Below are positions 1 to 5,200 of a stretch of 8,280 nt of DNA, piece after piece (within the stretch, counting starts at the first letter, position 1; the number at the start of each line of letters is the position of its first letter). The notes under the pieces are model-generated. The model was given only the letters and a program-made list of their open reading frames with translations, did no database searches and was not told the DNA's origin. Source of the stretch: Tannerella sp. (GTDB lineage Bacteria; Bacteroidota; Bacteroidia; Bacteroidales; Tannerellaceae); assembly GCA_031272655.1 (NCBI GenBank), contig JAISTJ010000060.1, positions 1 to 8,280 on the forward strand, written 5' to 3'. The translations under genes and the position numbers were made by a program.

Positions 1-45
1 CTGAAACGGTATTTAAAACAACAGGGAGTAGAAGTTAGAATGTAA
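1..45 (+). CDS. 3' end of an unidentified gene (partial)
   Basis: Frame 1 is open from the window edge to a TAA at 43-45 and encodes 14 residues ending in QQGVEVRM. The other two forward frames contain stops in this stretch. It ends 22 nt before the preferred pdxB start, so it probably lies in the same transcript as pdxB. The tail is too short to identify the protein. The call rests only on the open frame and the tight spacing. Confidence 0.4.
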   Translation: MKRYLKQQGVEVRM

Positions 46-67
46 TATATTGATTATCAGAAATATA

Positions 68-1264
68 ATGAACAGACCAAAAATAATAGCCGACGATAAG
101 ATTCCTTTTTTGAAAGGGGCGCTTGAAAATTATGCGGATATCGTTTATCTGCCGGGGGCTAAGACAACAGCTGCCGATGTGAAAGATGCCGATGTAATCT
201 TCACGCGGACGCGCACTAAGTGCGATGAAAAGCTGCTTGGAGGAAGTCATGTCAAGCTAATAGCCACAGCAACAATAGGTTATGATCACATTGATACGGA
301 ATACTGCGACAAGATGGGGATACGGTGGGTTAATGCGCCCGGATGCAACTCGTATTCGGTGCAGCAGTATATCACGGCGGCTTTAGCTACGCTTGTTTAT
401 GAACGGGGGCTGAAGTTCCGAGACCTGACGATTGGCATCATCGGCGTCGGTAATGTGGGCAGTAAGGTCATGAAAGCTGCCGAGGCGCTGGGAATTAGGG
501 TTTTACTTAATGACCCCCCTAAGGAGTTGGCATATAACGGTCTGGATTGCTTCGTGCCTCGCAATGACGAAAGGTACATTGAAACCCCTTTCGGCGAACG
601 CAAGGTTGTATCATTGGATAAACTGCTAACAGAGAGTGACATAGTAACCTGTCACGTACCGCTGACAAAGGAAGAACCATACATGACATTTCATTTAGCG
701 AATGACGGCTTTTTCGCAAAAATGAAAGATAACGCCGTGTTTATCAACTCATCGCGTGGTGCGGTAACGGATACGGAAGCGTTGAGAAAAGCCATCAACA
801 GCGGCAAACTGTCGGCTTTCATCCTCGACGTATGGGAAACGGAGCCGACGCCCGACCCCGAACTGCTCGCAAAAGCCTTTATATCAACCCCTCACATAGC
901 CGGATATTCGTCCGACGGCAAGGCAAACGGCACCGCAGCATGTATCCGTGAATTTGCTAACTATTTCAATATCAATGAGTTAAAAAACTGGTATCCGAGC
1001 GAAATTCCATCCCCTCCTATGCCGCTGACAATCGCCATTAACGGTGCAGGCAAAAGCAAAGAACAAATTATTTATGAGGCAGTTACGCACACATATCCTA
1101 TAACAGAAGATAGTAACAGACTGAAAATCAGCCCCGAAGCATTTGAAAAACAACGAGGCGATTATTGGATCCGCCGTGAGTTCAAAAACTTCACGATAGA
1201 GGCAAAAAATATTGACCCGCAGACTGCGCAATCACTTGAATTATTAGGATTTACAATAAAATGA
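68..1264 (+). CDS. pdxB: 4-phosphoerythronate dehydrogenase
   Basis: This enzyme oxidises 4-phospho-D-erythronate to 2-oxo-3-hydroxy-4-phosphobutanoate with NAD, in the deoxyxylulose-5-phosphate-dependent route to pyridoxal phosphate; it is cytosolic. The 398-residue protein has the D-2-hydroxyacid dehydrogenase layout: an N-terminal catalytic part including APGCNS, the Rossmann motif GVGNVG at 126-131, then the catalytic trio Arg230 (SSRGAV), Glu259 (DVWETEP) and His276 (TPHIAGYS). These are spaced exactly as Arg208/Glu237/His254 in E. coli PdxB. A C-terminal PdxB dimerisation segment follows. ATG at 68 is preferred; an in-frame TTG at 50 would add six residues with no family support. Between NDPP (148-151) and SLD (182) there are 30 residues where E. 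coli has 11, and a dispersed palindromic repeat lies in this extra stretch. The gene is probably co-transcribed with the gene before it and the acetyltransferase after it. Confidence 0.95.
   Translation: MNRPKIIADDKIPFLKGALENYADIVYLPGAKTTAADVKDADVIFTRTRTKCDEKLLGGSHVKLIATATIGYDHIDTEYCDKMGIRWVNAPGCNSYSVQQYITAALATLVYERGLKFRDLTIGIIGVGNVGSKVMKAAEALGIRVLLNDPPKELAYNGLDCFVPRNDERYIETPFGERKVVSLDKLLTESDIVTCHVPLTKEEPYMTFHLANDGFFAKMKDNAVFINSSRGAVTDTEALRKAINSGKLSAFILDVWETEPTPDPELLAKAFISTPHIAGYSSDGKANGTAACIREFANYFNINELKNWYPSEIPSPPMPLTIAINGAGKSKEQIIYEAVTHTYPITEDSNRLKISPEAFEKQRGDYWIRREFKNFTIEAKNIDPQTAQSLELLGFTIK
539..574. repeat. Dispersed palindromic repeat inserted in frame within pdxB
   Basis: The reverse strand of 549-568 reads GTCATTGCGAGGCACGAAGC and continues into AATCCAG. 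I recognise this as a short interspersed repeat seen in many unrelated bacterial genomes (recall, not searched). The core has the dyad ATTGC (546-550) / GCAAT (561-565) around a 10-nt loop. The pdxB frame reads it as LDCFVPRNDE (residues 159-168). The reverse frames give SLRGTKQS and HCEARSNP, peptides that recur as spurious proteins wherever this repeat occurs. It falls in the linker after NDPP, where PdxB is about 19 residues longer than in E. coli. The exact ends of the inserted unit are uncertain; it may extend to about 600. Confidence 0.75.
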
Positions 1265-1761
1265 TACGCAAGGTAACAACAGAAGACGCCGCGGCGTTGG
1301 CCGGGATTTACAATTATTATCTCGAAAATACGACGATCACTTTTGACACCGACCCGCTCTCAAGTGAAGAAATGGAAGCGAAAATAAACGACATTTCCGC
1401 CAACTACCCGTTTTTGGTCTGTGAAGAGGACGGCGCGGTCAAGGGGTACTGCTACGTAACGCTCTGGAAGAAGAAATGCGCCTATCACACAACCGTAGAA
1501 TCAACCGTCTATGTGCACAAAGATCATCTCGGCAAGGGCATCGGGACAACGCTGATGAAAGCGCTGTTAGAAGAGCTTAAACACACTGATATTCACGCCA
1601 TTATAGCATGTATAACAGTTCCCAACGATGAAAGCGTCCGTATGCACGAAAAACTCGGCTTCCGTCAGGTTTCCGCGTTCAGGGAGGTTGGGTTTAAGTT
1701 CGGCAGATGGCTTGATATAGGCGACTGGGAATTAGTTCTTAACCCAGTATCTATCAACTAA
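1261..1761 (+). CDS. GNAT N-acetyltransferase, phosphinothricin/methionine-sulfone (Pat/MnaT) type
   Basis: This 166-residue single-domain GNAT transfers acetyl from acetyl-CoA to a small amine. The closest pattern I know is the Pat/Bar/MnaT (YncA) group, which acetylates phosphinothricin, methionine sulfone and methionine sulfoximine. Evidence: IYNYYLENTTITFD near residue 16; HTTVESTVYVHKDH at 76-89, with Glu80 at the likely catalytic-base position; the acetyl-CoA pyrophosphate loop LGKGIG at 90-95; NDESVRMHEKLGF at 122-134; and the group's C-terminal KFGRWLDIGDWEL. Its ATG overlaps the pdxB stop (ATGA), which suggests translational coupling. Its last 30 bases overlap the end of the convergent ATPase subunit B gene, and the final residues (PVSIN) run past the usual end of the fold. 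The true substrate cannot be read from the sequence; amino-acid analogue detoxification is inference. Confidence 0.88.
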   Translation: MIRKVTTEDAAALAGIYNYYLENTTITFDTDPLSSEEMEAKINDISANYPFLVCEEDGAVKGYCYVTLWKKKCAYHTTVESTVYVHKDHLGKGIGTTLMKALLEELKHTDIHAIIACITVPNDESVRMHEKLGFRQVSAFREVGFKFGRWLDIGDWELVLNPVSIN

Positions 1762-3054
1762 TTCCTGTTTGATATTTACCTCTTCCGGCGTGAAATGCTG
1801 CGAAAAGAGTTTCCACGTAACGTCAAGCATTTCGGTCGTATTCAGGTTGACGTCAATGGCAAGCAGTCGCTCGGAGTAGTCGCGGGCGAAAGCGAGCGTG
1901 CGGTTGTCGTAGTCGGTAAGGTCGAAACCGTTCTCCATCTTTGTTTTAGCGTCGGCGGCATCGGCATAGAGACGCACGGCGGCGTTCATCACCTGCGGAT
2001 GGTCTTCGCGGGTTTTCTTCCCCACAACAAGCTGTTTCAGACGTGATAACGAACGGAACGGGTCAACGATAACCTTACCGACATCACTGTCGCGCCGCAG
2101 ATATAGCTGACCTTCAGTGATATAACCGGTGTTGTCCGGTATGGCGTGGGTTATATCGCCGCCCGAAAGCGTTGTTACGGCGATAATTGTAATTGAGCCT
2201 CCATCAGGGAATTGCACCGCTTTTTCGTAAATCTTGGCAAGGTCGGAATAGAGCGAGCCGGGCATGGAATCTTTCGACGGAATCTGGTCCATACGGTTTG
2301 AAACGATAGCCAAAGCATCCGCATAATTAGTCATATCTGTCAGTAACACAAGCACTTTCTCATGTTTCTCAACAGCAAAATATTCGGCGGCGGTCAGCGC
2401 CATATCAGGCACCAAAATCCGCTCTACAGACGGGTCTTCGGTAGTATTGATGAAGCTGACGATGCGGTTCAGCGCACCGGCATTGCTGAAAGTGTTCTTA
2501 AAAAAGAGGTAGTCGTCGTTAGTCATGCCCATTCCGCCGAGGATAATCTTGTCGGAAACAGCCCTCAGCGCCACAAGCGCCATCACTTGGTTAAAAGGCT
2601 GGTCGGGGTCGGCGAAGAAAGGAATCTTCTGCCCCGTAACGAGCGTGTTATTGAGGTCAATGCCTGCTATTCCGGTGGCTATCAGTTCCGAAGGCTGACG
2701 GCGCCGCACTGGATTGACCGACGGACCGCCTATCTCCACTTCGCGCCCTTCGGGCTGCGGACCGCCGTCAACAGGCTCGCCGTAAGCGTTGAAAAACCTG
2801 CCTGCCAACTGTTCGCCCACGCGCAAAGAAGGCGCTTTGCCCATGAATACTACCTCCGCGTTGGTGCGGATACCTTCCGTTCCCGAAAAAACCTGTAACG
2901 TAACTTCTTCACCATCAATCTTTACCACCTGCGCTAACTTGCCATCAACCGAAGCCAATTCGTCATACCCGACGCCTGAGGCGCGCAACGAACATGTCGC
3001 TTTTGTGATGCGGGTTATCTTGGTGAATATCTTCTGAAATGCTTTTACTGCCAT
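1732..3054 (-). CDS. atpB: V/A-type ATP synthase subunit B
   Basis: This is the non-catalytic B subunit (NtpB) of a V/A-type rotary ATPase; it alternates with subunit A in the cytoplasmic V1 head and couples ATP turnover to H+ or Na+ movement. The 440-residue protein has the beta-barrel start (ITKATCSLRASGVGYDELA), EIGGPSVNPVRRRQPSELIATGIAGID and GQKIPFFADPDQP at 141-153 in place of a P-loop, as expected for B. It also has DMTNYADALAIVSNRMDQIPSKD and GYITEGQLYLRRD. The SLSR motif carries Arg338, the likely arginine finger. The start at 3054 (MAVKAFQKIF) fits the family. An upstream in-frame start at 3078 would lie inside the -7 promoter motif. No other ATPase subunit gene adjoins it: the upstream neighbour is divergent citrate synthase and the downstream neighbour is the convergent acetyltransferase. 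Normally atpA would directly precede it. Confidence 0.95.
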   Translation of the reverse strand: MAVKAFQKIFTKITRITKATCSLRASGVGYDELASVDGKLAQVVKIDGEEVTLQVFSGTEGIRTNAEVVFMGKAPSLRVGEQLAGRFFNAYGEPVDGGPQPEGREVEIGGPSVNPVRRRQPSELIATGIAGIDLNNTLVTGQKIPFFADPDQPFNQVMALVALRAVSDKIILGGMGMTNDDYLFFKNTFSNAGALNRIVSFINTTEDPSVERILVPDMALTAAEYFAVEKHEKVLVLLTDMTNYADALAIVSNRMDQIPSKDSMPGSLYSDLAKIYEKAVQFPDGGSITIIAVTTLSGGDITHAIPDNTGYITEGQLYLRRDSDVGKVIVDPFRSLSRLKQLVVGKKTREDHPQVMNAAVRLYADAADAKTKMENGFDLTDYDNRTLAFARDYSERLLAIDVNLNTTEMLDVTWKLFSQHFTPEEVNIKQELVDRYWVKN

Positions 3055-3075
3055 AAAATAATTCTTAAAACGGTA

Positions 3076-3107
3076 CAAAAGTACAAAAATATTTTGTATA
3101 TTTGCAA
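3076..3107 (-). promoter_or_regulatory. Bacteroidota-type promoter for atpB
   Basis: On the minus strand TTG (3107-3105) is followed after 21 nt by TACTTTTG (3083-3076). This matches the Bacteroidota -33/-7 pattern (TTTG or TTG, 19-21 nt, TAnnTTTG). It predicts a leader of about 15 nt before the ATG at 3054. It overlaps the opposing citrate synthase promoter. Confidence 0.55.
3097..3104 (+). promoter_or_regulatory. Bacteroidota -7 promoter element for citrate synthase
   Basis: TATATTTG matches the TAnnTTTG -7 consensus and would start transcription near 3111, about 27 nt before the ATG at 3138. No clear TTTG lies at the -33 spacing (around 3073-3076), so the promoter is only half supported. 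The tandem repeat GTACAAAA (3073-3080 and 3081-3088) occupies that place. Confidence 0.5.
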
Positions 3108-3137
3108 TCTGAACATCAAACTCTAAATTTTTGTCTT

Positions 3138-4481
3138 ATGAAAAAGGAATATCTTATTTACAAGCTTTCCGAGTCGGTAAAGACGACTTCTAAGATTGAT
3201 AACGATCTGTTTATCAAATACAACGTGAAGCGCGGACTGCGTAATGAAGACGGTTCGGGTGTGCTGGTAGGATTGACGCAGATAGGCAATGTTGTAGGCT
3301 ACGAAAAGGCGGAAGACGGTACCTTGAAAGCCATTCCGGGCAAACTTTACTATCGCGGGTACGACGTGGAGGATATCGTGCATGACTTGATAAAAAATCA
3401 AAGGTTTGGTTTCGAGGAAGTGGCATATCTGATGCTTTCGGGCAATCTGCCTGATATTGAGGAACTTAAAAACTTCCGCGAGCTAATCAACGATTACATG
3501 CCTTTGGAACAGAAAACTAAGATGAACATCATAGACCTTGAGGGTCAAAACATTATGAATACCCTTGCACGCTGTGTGCTTGAGATGTATAATTTTGATC
3601 CGAATCCGGATGACACTTCGCCGGAAAACCTTATGCGTCAGTCTGTTCAGCTCATTTCGCGTTTCCCGCCGATAATCGCTTATGCTTACAATATCCTGCG
3701 GCACAGCCGGCAGGGCAGAGCTTTGCATATTCGCCACCCGTTTGAAAATCTGGCGCTTGCGGAAAATTTCCTGCATCTGTTGAAAAAGGACTACACTCCG
3801 TTGGAAGCGCGGATGCTTGACCTGCTGCTCGTTTTGCAGGCGGAACACGGCGGCGGTAACAACTCCACGTTCACCGTGAGGGTTACAAGTTCCACAGGTA
3901 CAGACACTTACTCGTCAATAGCGGCAGGTATCGGCTCTCTTAAAGGCCCGCTTCACGGAGGAGCTAATATTCAGGTAGTTGATATGTTCAACCACCTGAA
4001 AGAAAATATTAGGAACTGGAAGAGTATCAAGGAGATAGACGCATATTTCTACAAGATGCTGAACAAAGAGGCGTATAACCGCACGGGGCTGATTTACGGC
4101 ATCGGTCATGCCGTTTATACCATTTCAGACCCGCGTGCACTGCTGCTGAAAGAGCTTGCCCGCGACCTCGCCAAAGAGAAAGGGCGCGAAGAAGAGTTTG
4201 CTTTCCTCGAACTGCTTGAAGAGAGGGCTATTGACTGCTTTGCCAACTTCAAAGGCTCTAAGAAGCGCGTGTCGTCGAACATTGACTTTTATTCGGGCTT
4301 CGTATATGAGATGATCGGTCTGCCGCAGGAGATTTATACCCCGCTGTTCGCGATGGCGCGTATAGTCGGCTGGACAGCTCACCGGATAGAGGAGCTGACC
4401 TTCAAGAGCAAACGTATCATACGCCCTGCATACCGGAACATCCTCGATACACAGCGGTATCTACCTATCTCGGAGAGATAG
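3138..4481 (+). CDS. gltA: Citrate synthase
   Basis: This enzyme condenses acetyl-CoA with oxaloacetate to give citrate, the entry step of the TCA cycle and of the route to 2-oxoglutarate and glutamate. The 447-residue protein has KLYYRGYDVEDIVHDL near the N-terminus, QAEHGGGNNSTFTVRVTSST with His237, GPLHGGANIQ with active-site His273, and GIGHAVYTISDPRA with His324. Catalytic Asp383 is in NIDFYSG, and GWTAHRIEE near the C-terminus contributes a substrate-binding Arg. This is the complete Si-type citrate synthase set. The long N-terminal region and overall pattern resemble the clostridial/Bacteroidota branch, where 2-methylcitrate synthases also occur, so propionyl-CoA use cannot be excluded. 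ATG at 3138 is chosen because the in-frame TTG at 3102 lies within the -7 element. It is transcribed alone, divergent from atpB and convergent with ferritin. Confidence 0.94.
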   Translation: MKKEYLIYKLSESVKTTSKIDNDLFIKYNVKRGLRNEDGSGVLVGLTQIGNVVGYEKAEDGTLKAIPGKLYYRGYDVEDIVHDLIKNQRFGFEEVAYLMLSGNLPDIEELKNFRELINDYMPLEQKTKMNIIDLEGQNIMNTLARCVLEMYNFDPNPDDTSPENLMRQSVQLISRFPPIIAYAYNILRHSRQGRALHIRHPFENLALAENFLHLLKKDYTPLEARMLDLLLVLQAEHGGGNNSTFTVRVTSSTGTDTYSSIAAGIGSLKGPLHGGANIQVVDMFNHLKENIRNWKSIKEIDAYFYKMLNKEAYNRTGLIYGIGHAVYTISDPRALLLKELARDLAKEKGREEEFAFLELLEERAIDCFANFKGSKKRVSSNIDFYSGFVYEMIGLPQEIYTPLFAMARIVGWTAHRIEELTFKSKRIIRPAYRNILDTQRYLPISER

Positions 4482-4482
4482 G
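4464..4482 (+). other. Perfect 8-bp hairpin over the citrate synthase stop codon
   Basis: CCTATCTC (4464-4471) and GAGATAGG (4475-4482) are exact inverted copies around the 3-nt loop GGA, and the TAG stop (4479-4481) lies in the right arm. No T-run follows, so this is not a standard intrinsic terminator. It may slow termination, protect the 3' end, or be chance. Confidence 0.45.
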
Positions 4483-4520
4483 ATGGTGGGTTCAAGTTCA
4501 ACCTCAAACTTCAAACTTCC

Positions 4521-4560
4521 AACCTCAAACAGACAAACCTCAAACAGATAAACCCCGAAC
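4521..4560. repeat. 15-bp tandem repeat, about 2.7 copies, in a convergent gap
   Basis: Copies run 4521-4535, 4536-4550 and a degenerate part copy to 4560 (unit AACCTCAAACAGACA, second copy with one C to T change). Another AACCTCAAAC lies at 4500-4509 and a TCAAAC at 4511-4516, so the whole gap is built from related A/C-rich words. It lies between the 3' ends of citrate synthase and ferritin. I see no hairpin terminator for either gene here. Confidence 0.6.
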
Positions 4561-5045
4561 TATTCCCGCTTCCCAAGCGCTTTATCTATGCAATACAAGC
4601 CGTGAACGCCGTAGATACGGAACTTGTCGAGGATAGTCTTTGCATTGTCCTCTTCTTCAACCTGTTCGTTGATAAACCAGCGGAGGAACTCCTGTGTAGC
4701 TTTATCTTTCTCTTCTAAGGCTATATCTGCCAGATTATCAATTAGTTGAGAGACATGCACCTCGTGTTTGTAAACATGTTCAAACACAGCTTGCGGGCTT
4801 TCCCACGTTGTCGGCACAGCGTCAATAGCGCCGACAATGATTTCGCCGCCCCTCTGGATGCCGTAATCTATCAGTTTGTCAGCATGTTCCAGCTCTTCTT
4901 TATATTGAACTTTCATCCAGTTTTCGCAGCCGCTCAGACCTGTTTTCTTGAAAAAAACAGCCATTGAGAGGTACAGGTTCGCCGACCACATCTCGGCGTT
5001 GATTTGTGCGTTGAACGCATCGGTAAGTTTCTTTGTAAATTCCAT
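4560..5045 (-). CDS. ftnA: Non-haem ferritin (FtnA-type)
   Basis: This iron-storage protein assembles into a 24-subunit shell, oxidises Fe(II) at a di-iron centre in each subunit and stores ferric mineral in the cavity. The 161 residues form one four-helix-bundle ferritin domain. Alignment by eye with E. coli FtnA (165 residues) places the ferroxidase ligands at Glu18, Glu51, His54 (EELEH), Glu95, Gln128 and Glu131 (NEQVEEE). The third-site acids Glu50, Glu127 and Glu130 are also kept. No haem-binding Met typical of bacterioferritin is seen at the Met52 region, which reads EELEHADK, so I call ferritin rather than bacterioferritin. The start at 5045 (MEFTKKLTDAFN) fits the family. It is transcribed alone, divergent from uvrA. 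In anaerobes of this group ferritin often serves oxidative-stress defence; that role is inference here. Confidence 0.94.
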   Translation of the reverse strand: MEFTKKLTDAFNAQINAEMWSANLYLSMAVFFKKTGLSGCENWMKVQYKEELEHADKLIDYGIQRGGEIIVGAIDAVPTTWESPQAVFEHVYKHEVHVSQLIDNLADIALEEKDKATQEFLRWFINEQVEEEDNAKTILDKFRIYGVHGLYCIDKALGKRE

Positions 5046-5078
5046 ATTGATAATTATTTATTAGTTACTATCAGATTG

Positions 5079-5086
5079 CAAAAATA
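5079..5086 (-). promoter_or_regulatory. Bacteroidota -7 promoter element for ferritin
   Basis: The minus strand reads TATTTTTG here, matching TAnnTTTG. It predicts a start near 5072 and a leader of about 27 nt to the ATG at 5045. The -33 region (around 5107-5111) shows no clean TTTG. I see no obvious Fur or OxyR operator. Confidence 0.5.
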
Positions 5087-5126
5087 ACGGTTTTTTTATT
5101 AAAAACTGCAGTTTGAGGTAAAAAAT

Positions 5127-5158
5127 TTTGCTTCTAAGGGAATAAAAAACTAACTTTG
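5127..5158 (+). promoter_or_regulatory. Bacteroidota-type promoter for uvrA
   Basis: TTTG (5127-5130), a 20-nt spacer and TAACTTTG (5151-5158) match the full Bacteroidota consensus. Transcription would begin near 5165, leaving about 36 nt of leader before the ATG at 5201. This also rules out the in-frame TTG at 5156 as the start. No LexA-like box is evident. Confidence 0.7.
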
Positions 5159-5200
5159 CGGCGAATTACAAGGTTCGTGGGACGGACTGACATAATAATT

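Noticed and set aside
397..719. Two small minus-strand frames across pdxB containing SLRGTKQS and HCEARSNP
   Set aside because: These are spurious translations of the palindromic repeat and its flanks. They were used only as a sign of the repeat.
2362..2898. 178-codon + strand frame opposite atpB
   Set aside because: It is a shadow of a strongly conserved gene with no start signal or family resemblance.
3055..3078. Upstream in-frame start for atpB at 3078, adding eight residues
   Set aside because: The start would fall within the -7 promoter motif, and MAVKAFQKI matches the family N-terminus.
4482..4560. CRISPR array
   Set aside because: The units are 15 bp and tandem with no unique spacers, and there are no cas genes nearby.
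5046..5200. Fur, OxyR or LexA operator between ferritin and uvrA
   Set aside because: I saw no palindrome of the right form; the region is explained by two promoter elements and A/T-rich sequence.
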